Below, in pieces: positions 35,625-47,437 of a stretch of DNA of 64,000 bases. Every line of letters begins with the position of its first letter. Position 1 is the stretch's first letter. The DNA comes from Hemibagrus wyckioides (lineage: Eukaryota; Chordata; Actinopteri; Siluriformes; Bagridae), in the NCBI RefSeq assembly GCF_019097595.1, contig NC_080710.1, positions 12,205,280 through 12,269,279 of the forward strand, written 5' to 3'. The notes below the pieces were generated by a model. The model worked only from the letters and a program-made list of their open reading frames with translations. It was not told where the DNA came from and did no database searches. Made by a program: the position numbers and the translations under genes.

Positions 35625-36425
35625 CACCATCTACTTTATTACATACACCAGTATAACTACATATTTGTGCATTTATCCAATCAGCCAATCATGTGGCAGC
35701 AGCATAATCCATAAAATCATGCAAATGCAACTCAAAAGCTTCAGCATCTGTGGGTGAAATCACTATGATAGTAAGAGAGGTCAGAGGAAAACAGACATGG
35801 TTCAAACTGCCAGGAAGGATATAGTAACTCAAATAATCACTCTTTATAACTGTGGTGAGTCGAAAAGCATCGCAGCATGCACAAAACCTCACACATTGAA
35901 GTAGATGGGTTACAACAGTGGAAGACCACATCAGGTTCCACTCCTGTCAGATGAGAACAGAAATCAGAGGCTATCATGGGCACAGACGCACCCAAATTGG
36001 ACAACGAGTTATTAAGAATCTCCTGGTCTTTTTCCGGTCTTTAACTGTCTAGTTCCTGTCAGCTCATACTAGTCTCATCATTCTTCTCTGAACTCTCTCA
36101 TCAACAAAGTGTTTCATCCTGCAGACCCTCCGCTCACAGGATGTTTTTTGTTTTCCGACCCAATCTGTGTAAACTCTGGAGATTGTTGTGTGTCTGAAAA
36201 TCCCAAGAGATCACCAGTTTCTGAAATACACAAACCAGCCCATCTGGCAGCAGCAGCAATGGCACAAAGTCAGAGAGATGACATTTTTTCCCATTCTGGT
36301 GTTTGATATAAACATTAACTGAAGCTCTTGACCTGTATCTGATTTTTTGCATTGTACTTGTTGGCTGATTCGATAACTGCATGCATGTGCAGGTGTACAT
36401 GTGTTCCTAATAAAGTGGACGACGT
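35625..36425. mobile_element. Tc1-like foldback remnant B
   Basis: From 35630 to about 35995 it runs in the plus orientation of the family (tttattacatacacc, aatcagccaatcatgtggc, gaggtcagaggaaaaca, gggcacagacgcacccaaa). From about 36000 to 36415 it runs back in the opposite orientation, ending 'gtgttcctaataaagtgg', the reverse of the family's left terminus. The result is a terminal inverted repeat of about 380-bp arms, with part of the transposase region deleted and no coding capacity. Confidence 0.75.
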
Positions 36426-36886
36426 GTGAATGTGTGTCATACATCATGGATACTTCAAAAATCTTAGGCAGGAGTGATAACAGGCTTGTGTTGAGCTGAA
36501 GACATTATCATAGGAGGTTCAGCATGAATGTTTCTAGCAGTATAAGTTTATCCTTAGTGCTATCACAATAAACCTTGAACTTTAGAGCAAGGGCAAATAT
36601 ATGTGCAGGGGATTTTATCAGTGGCCCAGCAGTGACTCTGAATGCTATTATGCTATTAAGAGTGTATCAGGTGCATTCCAAATTAATTAATTTGCTTGTT
36701 TGCATGTTTGTTTGTTTGTTTGCATCCATGACTACCATTGCTAGGTGGTGAACTAAATTCGATACATTCTGTAGCCTCATATTATTGATTAGTAGAGCAC
36801 AAATATTTTGTATTTATTCTAAACCAAAAAGAATAAATGACAATGGGATACACTAAGAAAATTGACATATCATGGCAAAAAAAACC
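36426..36886. other. intergenic, short TTTG tract only
   Basis: Contains a short imperfect (TTTG)n at about 36695-36722. Nothing else recognised. Confidence 0.5.
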
Positions 36887-37362
36887 TGTAATTTAGATAT
36901 TCAACGTGTTTATTCATGAGTCATCATCAAAGTCTATAGCATCAGACAGAGAACAGAGAGGCGAAAACAAACAAGTATAATAAACAGATAAGCATGCTGA
37001 TAAACAAACATGATCATAAACAGGCAAACATGACCGAAAGACAGGATCATACCCAGAAACATGGGCACTGGTCTAAACACAGAAAACTAGGAACAAGTCT
37101 TAAAATGTAACAAAGCAAAGCACACAATAAGACTTTGCAACTAGACAAAGACACAGCAGGAGATAACTAGATAAACTAATCAAGGGTTGAACAGAGAACA
37201 AAGGGGAACAATGGAAAAATATTCCAATGACAGGATACAAGGCTAGAATCAAAACAAAGACACATGTAGAAACAAAACCACATCACAAACTTGAAACCAA
37301 ACAAGAAAAGGACATGTAGCACTTTGGGCCACATCCAAGTGAGCGGAGGGGGTTCTGTCACA
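36887..37362 (-). mobile_element. candidate solo LTR
   Basis: Read on the minus strand it begins TGTGACAGAACCCCCTCCG at 37362, continues with a T-rich, ORF-free body, has gaataaacacg (a polyadenylation signal) near the other end, and finishes close to ...ttaca at 36887. TG...CA ends, length about 476 bp and an internal AATAAA fit a Ty3/gypsy-type LTR. I could not find a convincing target-site duplication, so the right-hand boundary of the LTR on this reading is approximate. Confidence 0.5.
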
Positions 37363-37585
37363 ATTGCATAGGATTTTCCAATTTATTACTATTGTGTAAG
37401 AGGTACTCAGATTTTCATGTCATAAAAAGGCATAGAATTCACAACATTGTAAATACCTGCAGTAAATAATCCATCAGATGAATCTAGCCATGACATCACA
37501 ACTCAAAAAGTTGCATCTTTCTATCCATATTTCTACTACAGTGGTCTCTAAATCTTTCAAAGTTGCATACTGCACCTTTAAATAT

Positions 37586-38812
37586 AAGGTACAAGTATTT
37601 AAGGTAAATGCACGCTGATGCCAGTAAAACTTTAAAACAGCTTTAAAACAGTCACTATTTTTCATGTACATGTGGCTGATTACATTATTGGTTTATATGT
37701 AATATATATCTATGTTTATTCAAGGAAATATATTCAAATTAATTAATTCAAATGCATTATTTTTACTGTTACGCTTGGTTAGAGAGCCACTGACCTTCCT
37801 TTGGAATTCAACAAACAAATAAACAAACAAACAAACTGCTGTCTACACCTGTTCTGTTCACCTAATCCACATTTTTGGTGGATCCCATTTTCCCACATTA
37901 CAAAATATAATAAAATGATTTCCTCTCAGACTAGTTTAGGTTTTTTCCTTAGCCTGAGTCATCCATTTTGATAGATTCCCCTCTGTAATATTGACCATTG
38001 CCCTGCACTATTATTGTTCTGCACTCTGCTTTCATTTTTCACACCATTCTGTGTAAACTCTAATCCTATAGAGACTGTTGTGTGTGTATAAAAATCTCAG
38101 CAGTTTATGAAATAAACAAACTAGCTCATCTGGCACCAACAACCAAGTCACTGTTATAATCATAGAGATCACACTTTTTCCTAATAAAGTGAATGGTGAG
38201 TATATCTTCAGAGGCTGTTAAAGTTTTCATGTTATCACCTTTTCACCTTTACACATTACTTTCAGTAGTCTGTGTGTATGTTGTGGTGGGATGGAGGATG
38301 ACATAGGTACCAAGTATGATTACACCTACACCAAACCTATACTTAGATCTTGTCACACTGTTGATACTGGTGCTGTAAGATGATATAGAGCAAGTAGGAG
38401 ACCAGATGTTTCAAGCACTTCAAACTGGCTTAAACAGAGCTTAGAACAATTGCAAACGAGGGCCAAAGGCTATCTATCCAAGCGTAACAGTAAAAATAAT
38501 GCATTTATATTATTCTATATATCTTATCTTTGTATAAACACATATATATATTACATATAAACTAATAATGTAATCAGCCACATGTACATGAAAAATTATG
38601 ATTGTTTTAAAGCAGCTTCTTAAGATATTGTATATAATAAAAAGGTTACTGTGAAATTTACTATACAGTTTATTTAAAGTAAAGTATATATAATATATTT
38701 AAAGGCAATTACTGTTTTAACTATTTGTTTTATAGTATACTGTAAATGTTCTGGATTATTACACAGTAATTTACTGGTTGCAGCATGCATTTACCTTAAA
38801 TACTTGTAAAGA
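37586..38812. mobile_element. foldback element with long terminal inverted repeats
   Basis: Left arm 37586-37780 pairs with the right region 38478-38812. Shared blocks, inverted, include caagtatttaaggtaaatg, ttttaaaacag, tttttcatgtacatgtggc, tgattacattatt, gtttatatgtaatatatat and gcattatttttactgttacg. The right arm carries about 140 bp of extra AT-rich sequence between two paired blocks. The interior of about 700 bp includes an AAAC-rich tract and a Tc1-like fragment (37990-38205). No coding sequence. Confidence 0.8.
37990..38205 (-). mobile_element. Tc1-like left-end fragment nested in foldback
   Basis: In reverse orientation it carries ctgtgtaaactc, agactgttgtgtgtg, agctcatctggcaccaacaa, agagatcacactttttcc and the terminal 'tcctaataaagtg' at the right. 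It is the same family as 21489-22021. It lies inside the inverted-repeat element at 37586-38812. Confidence 0.65.
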
Positions 38813-39016
38813 TAATTACAGTATAAAATAAAACATGATGCATTACATTGGCTCATTTTTATCCAAAACAACCTACTATTGAGGCAGGACACAACTAAGT
38901 AGTTGAAGGTTTCCCAAACCATGGTAGCTTAACAATGCTGGGATTTAAACTCACAACCCACTGATGGTTAATTCAAAGCATTAACTACCTTCTACTGATT
39001 CAACAAGAGTTTATTG

Positions 39017-39018
<2 letters not shown>
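38813..39018. other. short spacer, nothing recognised
   Basis: Unique-looking sequence between the foldback element and the AT microsatellite. Confidence 0.4.

Positions 39019-39101
<83 letters not shown>
39019..39101. repeat. (AT)n microsatellite, about 83 bp
   Basis: Perfect AT tract. It directly abuts a Tc1-like terminal fragment on its right side. A second, shorter AT tract lies at 39260-39280. Confidence 0.97.
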
Positions 39102-39102
<1 letters not shown>

Positions 39103-39295
39103 TCACTTTTGTTGCCAACGGTTTAGACATTAATGGCTGTGTGTTGAGTTATTTTGAGGGGACAGCAAATTTACACTGTTATACAAGCTGTACACTCACT
39201 ACTTTACATTGTAGCAGAGGGTCATTTCTTCAGTGTTGTCACATCAAAAGATATAATAAAATATATATATATATATATATGTTTTTTTCTTACAG
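39102..39295 (+). mobile_element. Tc1-like terminal-region fragment
   Basis: Contains actcacttttgttgcc, cggtttagacattaatggc, tgagttattttgaggggac, caagctgtacactcactac and gtgtcatttcttcag-like blocks in the order of the non-coding 3' region of a common fish Tc1 family. No coding sequence remains. Confidence 0.65.
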
Positions 39296-39489
39296 GTGCA
39301 TGTATTGGTGAGATGAACAGTTTTGTTTCATTTTTTGTGAACTGCTGACAATATTTCTCCTAAATTCAAAATATAACTATTGTTATTTAGAGTGTATATT
39401 TAAAGGAAATGACATCACATCAAAATAACCCAAGATCATGCAGTATTTGCAGAGCTTTAATAACTCAAATAAAACAAAATGCAAATAAT

Positions 39490-39756
39490 TTATAAACAAA
39501 TTGTGTTAATGCTTTGGCTAAATAACATTAAGAAATCAGTATTTGGAGGAATAACCCTGATTTGCATGTGTTTTGGCTCCATGCTCTCCACCAGTTTTTC
39601 ACATTGCTGTTGGGAAACTTTATACCACTCTTTTTGCAAGAAAGCAAACAGCTCAGCTTTGCTTGATGGTTTGTGACCATCCATCTTCCTCTTGATGACA
39701 TTCCAGAGGTTTTCAATAGGGTTCAAATCTGGAGATTGGGCAGTGGTCTCTTATTT
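39490..39756 (-). pseudogene. Tc1/mariner transposase C-terminal fragment
   Basis: Minus-strand frame with AQSPDLNPIENLWNVIKRKM, the conserved region around the last catalytic acidic residue of Tc1 transposases. It is followed by LQKEWYKVSQQQCEKLVESM and a stop near 39490. The D...NPIE core is intact for about 85 residues, but everything N-terminal, including the DNA-binding domains and the first catalytic Asp, is missing beyond 39756. The flank down to about 39366 is the element's 3' non-coding part (aataactcaaataaaac). A dead remnant. Confidence 0.88.
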
Positions 39757-40010
39757 TTTTCCAGACCTGTATATAGTAAAACTGGAAGTTGAAGTTACTC
39801 TCCATTCAGAAATCAATGATGCTGTACAGATAGTGTTAGAATGTGAAAATTATGCTATAGGGTGGGGTGTAAGTACAAGTAATTACTGTATTTACAATAG
39901 ACATATAGTGGAACTTTAGAACAGGGATGCAATACTTAGTACTTATTTCATTATGCTTAGTCCTTATGGCTGCAATAAATAAATGCTTTATGCAAAAGTA
40001 GCTGTATAGT

Positions 40011-40029
40011 TGTGTGTGTGTGTGTGTGT
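40011..40029. repeat. short (TG)n tract
   Basis: Nine to ten TG units. Confidence 0.9.
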
Positions 40030-40084
40030 AGGGTTTTTTGATTACAGAACCTCATGTACAGAGCCATTTGTATGATGGTAAGAG

Positions 40085-40360
40085 TAATAGTGGTTGACAG
40101 TCATTGACAAGCCTGATTGCCTGAAAATAAAAACTGTTCCTTAGACAAAACGTTTGGCTGGTATCCCAATTTTCTTTAGCCTCCTAAACTGAAGAAACTG
40201 CTGGAATTTTGTTATTAGACATGTTATGTTGTGTGACCAGGCGATATCTTCACTGTTGTGAACGCCAAGGAGTTTGAAGGTCTGGCACCAGGCCACCAGA
40301 TCAGCCACCTCCCTTCTATACTCTGTTTCGTCACCCCACTGATCAGTTTCATGGCTGTAG
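40085..40360. mobile_element. possible interspersed repeat
   Basis: Phrases such as 'ttgacagtcattgacaagcctgat', 'aaactgttcctta' and 'ccaaggagtttgaaggtc' resemble a widespread fish repeat that I know only by its general wording. Class is unknown and boundaries are approximate. Confidence 0.35.
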
Positions 40361-43300
40361 TAACATTTTTATAAATTCAATGTTGTTCTAAGAAGCAGTA
40401 CAATCATATGTGAAGAATAAAAGGAGTTGTTTTATTTTGGCTGTGAAATAAATACAGCTATTTTTAGTGTTAAGACTACTTTCTGCTATATTCAGTAGAC
40501 GTCTAGAAACACCAACCGTGGAAGCACACTTCCTCTGGGAAAAAATATTTCATCCCATGGAGAAACATATGATGACCAAATCCTGTGTTGTGGCATGACT
40601 GTAATAAGATGACACAGAAGCAAACTCTTTAGAAGGACCACAGCCATGAGAACAATATAATGAAATTTAGCCTAAACAATTCAACCGGTGGTTTTGTTAA
40701 GGTCTTTCCAGATGATTATTAAAGGGAAACTTCAATTACTGAGCTAATGTACTGTTTTGTGTTTACTGAAAACTCAAAAGTGGTTACTATAGGAAATTAT
40801 CAGCCATTTCCTCATGGATATTTTACTTATTCAACTATTTTTAAAATAATATGTTTAATTACTTTTGAGACTCTTGGTCTAATCCAACTGTAAGTCAGAG
40901 TTGAAAATAAAGATTGGACACAAAGGAATTAAAATGCAAAATTTTATTTCACATACACAATCATACACACTTTTTATATGTATAAAAGTCAAGTAGAGAT
41001 AAGACAAGGTTCAAAATATGGTATTATTTAAGAATATGATAAAAAGAGGACCGAAATCTAAAATAAGGTAACAATAGAAAAATAGAATTATAAGGAGATA
41101 GAAAACAATCTATTGTACAATATAATGGGAGGCTGTACAAGGTAAAAGAAATAGACAAGATATAGGGGAAAAACATGGCATGTAAATACAGTACAATAAT
41201 TGATATGTTGATACAATGACTGATATGTTGATGTGAATGAAATGAGCATGAATATAATATTGAATAAAGTGGTGATAAAGTAGGTGTGATGATTGGTGTG
41301 CAGTTATAGTGCATTTGCAAAGTGAGCTGTGCAAAAAGTCTCGCAAAGACGTGCAAAGAATCCCTCAGGAATGTGATAACGGATTTGTTTTGATTGGCTT
41401 CTTGGAATATATTCCTGTAGAGAATAACTGACTTCTGTTACAGAGGCATTTCCACTCTCCCAGATGCTTGTCATGTGGACAGGGGCAGATATGAATCCTT
41501 TGTCCAAAATAACAAAACTGAGCAAAAAGCCTTTCTTTTAGACTCACCCTGGCTTTGACAGCTCTCCTGAGAGTAATAATGAGGTAGCACATTTTACTCG
41601 TGAGCCACAGTATAAACAGTCTCTCTGGGAGGTATGTTAAAAAAAAAAAAAACCCTTGACCTCAAAGGAAAGTGTGATATTTCTTTAACAACGAGATCTC
41701 TCCACAACTACCACATTATACCCACATCAATGCCTGTTGGTACAGCTTAACATCCTGATAATTTATGACTTATTATGATTGTGTAATTACAGAGAATGGA
41801 TTTATAATGTATATTGCATATTGTGATTACATTTTCATTGTTTAATAATCTGGATAAGTAGTCATATTTTTTTCCGTGTTCATTTGTGGAAAACCAGTTG
41901 GGTCTTATGTAAAGCAGAAATAGCATCTGCAGAGAGGAGAATGTTCTCTTCTTAGACCTTGACAAAGATCCCATGGTTCTAATAGCCATATCTCTCGTGA
42001 AGCCACCACAGCACACACATTGTGTCCTTGGTTTGAAACTCTGAACTTTAGATAAGACACTAAAACAGTCCCATGGCTGGAGTCAGAAAGTCCTGACAGA
42101 TAGTGTAATACTCCAAGCCAGCTGATTCCTCTTTTGACAGTCCTTAAGACTTATCACAGCCCCCAGCAAACCAGCATGGCTTCACTGCTAATCATTGTTT
42201 CCTGCTGCTTTACTGCTGGACTATACTAGAACTATCTGAGCATCTTATAGCTGCACTGATGCTGGAATGGAGGGCATGAGAATTACAGTGCTTATTCAAA
42301 TAGTGCATATGTTTATTTTCTAACACATTTTTGAGAAAATATACCTATAAACTAAACATATGGATCCGAGCACTACTCCAGAGACAACAAAATAATGCAT
42401 GTTTAAATGATAACAGTGAATGAAAGGCAGAACCGCTACTCTTACCAGGAAGGAGTACAGTAACATGAGCCAGTGATCATATTCTAGCTGAACTCTCTCA
42501 ATCTCCCTCCCTCATCTCTTATAGCTAAGAGAATAGCATGGCCCAAAGACAGATGTTTTTAATTGTCCTACGCGGCTCTAGAAAACTGAAAACTGGCAAC
42601 AATTTTGTTGGGGAAAATTGATACTGTGCTTGTCTCTAATAAAACATCACTCCAAACAAAGCAGCAGGACTTTAAAAGTAGCCCTTACATCTGCACACAA
42701 GAAGGAAGGGACCTGAAACAAATAATGTAGAAATGTCTTCAGTTTTGCATTCACCATTTCCAAGTTCATTAATTTTACCTGCTTTGATTATGGCAGTCAG
42801 CTTATATTAATTCCCTTTAGGCTGACTAGCACAAGGTCATCTCTCTATTATGACTGTAAAACTGGCCAAAAACAGATGTGTGTGTTTTAGGGTAGCCTAG
42901 AAACATCCAGACACGATGGATCTTCTCATGGTCACCTCTTTCATTCTCTTGTATTGTTTCTAGGATTTTTCAGCATTATATAGTTCACACAAAGTTAAGA
43001 CTGTAACAGACTGGTGTTTTGTTTTGTTTTTTTTGGTCAAGAGAGACACTCGTGAAGGACACTTTTTTCCCAGACATATGTGTACTGTTATACTCTTCAG
43101 GCTCATTCTCTTTCTGGAGTTTGCACTTCTGGCAGCCATATCATTATTATTTGCCAGAATAACACTCTGGGAAGATCAGTTTCTCTTATCTGTGTGATTC
43201 ACACACTAATCTCTCTGTGACTAAAAGTTTTGACGTCAAGATTTCAATTTATTATACATATCGAGATGACCAAACTTCCTCTTTTTGCTGGAATAGCCAA

Positions 43301-43627
43301 CATTGGTGTGACCAGACATCTTTTGCTGGATTTATCCTTTTTAGGTCTAAAATATCTATTTGGCAAGGTTTGCTAAGACTCCTAAAATAATCTTTTGAAA
43401 CTGCAGACAGTGTAACTTGGTTGTTTGTGTACTGTTACAGAATATTTATGGCATTACAAACACCAAAAGGTTATTGAAATTGAAAACATTTTAAAAAATA
43501 AGAATCCCAATTTTGACTTGGACAACACAACAGAAGACAAATTGTGCTGTTGATATAAAGATTTTAGCAACCTTTTAAAAAAGGAAGAAAAATAATTTTA
43601 CAAACATGTATGTTTTTTTTTTCTTTT
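40361..43627. other. intergenic, no gene seen
   Basis: AT-rich, with a 13-A run at about 41639-41653. The overlapping ORFs at 41024-41592 are low complexity. No domain or repeat family was recognised with confidence. Confidence 0.45.
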
Positions 43628-44060
43628 TCATCTAGTGAAACATTTCTGAAATTTACAGGCATTTCTGAACTGAAATATTTTTCTCTTTTGCAAGCACACC
43701 AAATGTCCTTGTTGAACATCCCATTTCAAATTTAGTTCCCACTTTGCTGTTATAATAACCTCCGCTCTTTTTGGAAGGCTTTCCACTAGATCTTGGAATG
43801 TGGCTGTGGTGATTTGTTCAGTCACAAAAGCATTAGTGAGGTCAGGTACTGATGTTGGGTGACAAAGCCTGGAGTACAGTCAGCTTTGCAGTTCCTCCTA
43901 AAGTTGTTCAGTGGAATTGAGGTCAGGGATTTATGCAGGTTACTCAAGTTCCTCCACACCGACCTTGGCAAACCATGTCTTCATTGACGGTGCTTTATGC
44001 ACAGCTTCACAGGTTTCATGATGCAACAGGTTTGGATGTTTTTTTCCAGTAAAGGGCTAC
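43628..44060 (-). pseudogene. Tc1-like transposase relic (second family)
   Basis: Read on the minus strand, about 44060-43850 carries decayed equivalents of the region from the 'hxxxxpctt(g)tgcataaagcacc' stretch to 'cctgacctcaattccactgaac', i.e. the DLNPxE motif of Tc1 transposases. The frame at 43825-43740 continues as TATFQDLVESLPKRAEVIITAKW, the typical C-terminus. Several frame breaks separate these blocks. It is a different subfamily from 39490-39756. Confidence 0.75.
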
Positions 44061-46125
44061 AGAGAACAAATTCCTTCTAGACAACTGTGTGCTTTCAAAC
44101 TTGTGACATTTGTGACTTTCAGCTTTTAATCATTCGTATACTACTGTTGACAAGCTTGAAGAAAATCCTGTTTAAAAAAATACAGAAGATTTGATATTGC
44201 AGTGCCTCACTGTACCTTAATGTCATTAAGTGCGAACTTAAACACAATGCTGCTGTGGACTTTCTGTATCTTTTGTACACTTGGCTGGTGATGCTAGGGC
44301 TCGTTTTTTTGAGAGTACAGTTGTATGACCCTGACTGAGGGCTAAGCACATCTGGCACTATTTATCTGAGTCAGCAATAAACAATACAGGCAACATAAAC
44401 CTAGGTCACCAGGAAGAGAGGTGAAAAGCTTGGTGTTCTAGCTAATGGTAACCCAACCAAGGCAATAAATATCTGCTCTGTGCAAGCTCTCTGCTCTATA
44501 CACCTCTTAATAAGTCAAAGAGCACAGTGACCAGACACACAGTGACCACTGAAGCTCAAAGTGACAATACTCACTGTTTAGCTCAGTGATCAAAGGATGA
44601 AAAGATAATTTCGATAGCCAGCCCTTCAGCAATGTGTCGTGTTCTCAAAAAAACAGCAAGACCACATGCAGTACTGGAAATGACAAAGAACCTAAAACCA
44701 ATTGGACGTCGCTAACTGCAATAGGTTATGTGTTATATTTAATCTGATCCATATCAACATGTTGTGAGAGTGCATCAAACTTTCCTCTTTGCAACTTTTG
44801 AGAAATTGCAATGATTTATGCCACATTTACAGTAGTAAAAGGGTATTGTCTTCCATTGCATTACCAGGAACTCCTATTCTCAGAGGCTAAACTAATCCCT
44901 CCTCTGGGGCTACCTGCGTCAGACCCCACCAGTGTATATGCGCAGCAAACACATTTCTCTGATTCATGACTAATACTCTTCGCTTCATTATTTACCATCA
45001 CTGAGTCAGTCAATCTGATTTATGTTTTGTAAGCACCAAGCTTTCCCTTTCAAGCGCAATTGCCTGAGCTTTGCTGTGGGAATGCAATGAAGCCAGTCCA
45101 TTCTGAACCAATTAATAGCAGGGTGGGGGTTAGTGAAACACTACAGTATAGCACATCTGCTGTCAATACAACCACAACTGTAGTAAATGAATGCAAGCTT
45201 TTTCTTGTTCTGCAGTCATTTAGTTGTTTAGAAAGATCTGTTCAGCTCCCTGCCAAGCATCAGTGAGGAAATACAGTAACTGTAGCTGGACAGTACACAT
45301 GTTAATTACAGGGGTGATAAATTATATATTTATTTCAAGAACTTAAATGAGGACCACTCAGCTGAGGATTCATAGTGACCAAATCTGTAGGCTACTGTAG
45401 GAAACTGAAGTTCCCTGAACTATATAAAAGTTTGACTGCAGACTGCAGACGGTTCAACATGATCCATTATTTGGCCTATAGAGCCAGGGGAAATAGAGGT
45501 CAGCGCCATAATGCCGCTCTGATGTGTTGTATTTGTCTAGTAAATGGCCTTGTATAGGGATTGAATCTCAGAGGTCCACTTTACTTTGGTCCATGGTTAT
45601 TAACATGGAGAAATGATGTTTAGGCATCTACTACAGGATCAGAGTTCAACTTCAGGACAAGGTGACTCTTAAGTAGCATTAAAACTTAATCTAAAGTTAA
45701 TGTAAACTACATATTTCAAAAATATTTTGTATATTAGTAAAAAGTGGTACATAGTGAGCCCAATATTTTTAAAGGGCAAATTATGTTTAGTCCAAGACTT
45801 TCAGTCCAACTCATTGCTAATGTATTCCTTATGAGTAAAGGTCAGCATAAGGCCCCTTATGGAGAAAGCATTCATTAAATGACTTGCAATCAAAATAATT
45901 GCATGACCAAGTTGTTACATGGCGCAACAGTGTGTTAAAACAATGCCTAGGTGCATCTGCACTTGCCCTGTCAGGAAATACACCCCTCTAAGAGGCATTA
46001 AATATAACCTAACCTAGGCCCTGAGAAAGAGTTGCCATTTTCCTAATGGTAGAGCCTCATGCCTGAATTTCCATTAGGCAATTATTCTGCTTTCATCCAA
46101 TCTCCCAAAAACATTACTCGTAGGT
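44061..46125. other. intergenic, no gene seen
   Basis: Unique-looking AT-rich DNA with no recognised repeat. ORFs up to about 80 codons have no domain features. Confidence 0.5.
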
Positions 46126-46281
46126 TGAATTGGCTACATTAAATTGTCCGAGCTGTTAATGTGTGAACGTCTGCAGATTGGGCCATGTAACTGTCTTCTC
46201 ATCCAGGGTATGTTAGTGGCCCAGTGTTCCTAGATCCACCATGTCACTGACCAGGATAAGTGCTAACTTAAGATAAATGAA

Positions 46282-46310
<29 letters not shown>
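46126..46310 (+). mobile_element. SINE/L2-like tail fragment with CTG/ATG tract
   Basis: About 46140-46278 has 'aattgtccgagctgttaat', then 'cctagatccaccatg', 'ctgaccaggataagtgctaac' and 'gataaatgaatg', matching the L2-like tail in plus orientation. It runs into (CTG)6 and (ATG)3 at 46282-46310. Confidence 0.55.
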
Positions 46311-46312
<2 letters not shown>

Positions 46313-46499
46313 ATGTTTATTTCAGGTCCCATAATTGCATTCTAACAGTGGGATGAAAGTTAATGCACTTTTGAATCATTAATTTAATATACTACATAAT
46401 GTCCTATACTGTATAGCACACTATTACACATTTTGTTGTTTATACAGATTTCATATCATATGTTATTGTAAAACCATTAAAAGATCAAGTGTATAACAT

Positions 46500-47010
46500 T
46501 GTTCATAAGTTCATATGTTGAAGAAGGAAAAATGGACAAGTGTAAGGATCTAAGTGACTTTGCCAAAAGGTAAAATTTTGATGGATAGACAACTGGGTCA
46601 GAATTCCTCCAGAATGGCAGGTCTTGTGGCATGCTCCCAGTATACAGTGATTAGTACCAAGCAAAAGTGGTCCAAGGAAAGACAACTGGTGAACAAGCAA
46701 AAGTGAACGCAAAGCTTCTTGATCATGAAGTGGGTGGAGGCTAGCCTGTCTGGTCTAATCCCACAGAAGAGCTATTTTAGCAATAAATGCTAAAAACATT
46801 AAAGCTGGCTTTGATATAAAGGTGTCAGAGCATGCAGTGCATCACAGCTTGTGGCATATGAGGCTGACATAGCCGCAGACTGGTCAGAGTACCCTTGTTG
46901 ACTCCTGTACACTGCCAAAAGAAAACTACAATGGGCATGTGAGCATCAGAACTGAACCATGGAGCAATGGAAGAAGGTGGCCTGGTTTCATGAATCACGT
47001 GTATGGCCAG
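46500..47010 (+). pseudogene. Tc1-like transposase N-terminal half, decayed
   Basis: Carries in order the DNA equivalents of the helix-turn-helix region of a common fish Tc1 family: gatggatagacaactgggtc, cttgtggcatgctcccagt, caaaagtggtccaagg, then gcatgcagtgcatcacag and atagccgcagactggtc. It continues to gaagaaggtggcctggt at about 46985. Many stops and indels break the frame. The following 3' half is replaced by another family from about 47020. Confidence 0.8.
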
Positions 47011-47019
47011 AGGTGTGTC

Positions 47020-47400
47020 CATCGCTTACCTGGGAAGAGTGATATTCATCCATAACGACTTGGAAACTGACCAGGATTGAGAGCAAGATGGTTGAAGCAA
47101 AGCACAGCACAATGCTAGAAGAAAACATGTTCCAGTCTCTAAGAGAAAGGAGACTTGTGCAGAGATTCATCTTACAACCGGACAGCAATATTAAGCATGT
47201 TCCTGAAACTGGAGTAGTTCAAAACCAAGAAGCTGAAGGTGTTAAAATGGTCCAATCAAAGCCCAGAGAATCTGTGTCAAAAGTGAAAATTCATCTCCAA
47301 CAATGGTCCCCATCCAAAAAGAAAAATGTTCAAACATATCAGGATCCAGATGTGTGAAGCTGGTGTGTGAATATCCCAGAACACTTGCAGCTGTCATTTC
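47020..47400 (+). pseudogene. Tc1-like transposase 3' half, different family
   Basis: Carries 'aggattgagagcaagatg', 'gcaaagcacagcacaatgct', 'agattcatcttacaaccgg', 'acagcaatattaagcatg', 'aagctgaaggtgtt' and 'gtcaaagcccagagaa'. This is the catalytic-domain stretch of another Tc1 family, with recognisable but altered equivalents of FxxDNDxKH and WPSQSPD. An 89-codon ORF (47088-47357) remains open across it, but the last catalytic motif is not intact. It ends near a T-run. Confidence 0.7.
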
Positions 47401-47417
47401 GGCATTGGCCAACTTCC

Positions 47418-47437
47418 TTTTTTTTTTTTTTTTTTTT
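47418..47437. repeat. poly-T run (20 nt)
   Basis: Homopolymer run next to the Tc1-like relic. Confidence 0.9.

Noticed and set aside
41024..41592. Several overlapping minus-strand ORFs of 73-110 codons
   Set aside because: Tyr/Ser/Leu/His-rich low-complexity translations of AT-rich DNA with no domain features.
47088..47357. 89-codon open frame as a possible live gene
   Set aside because: It overlaps the catalytic region of a decayed Tc1-like element whose last catalytic motif is not intact.
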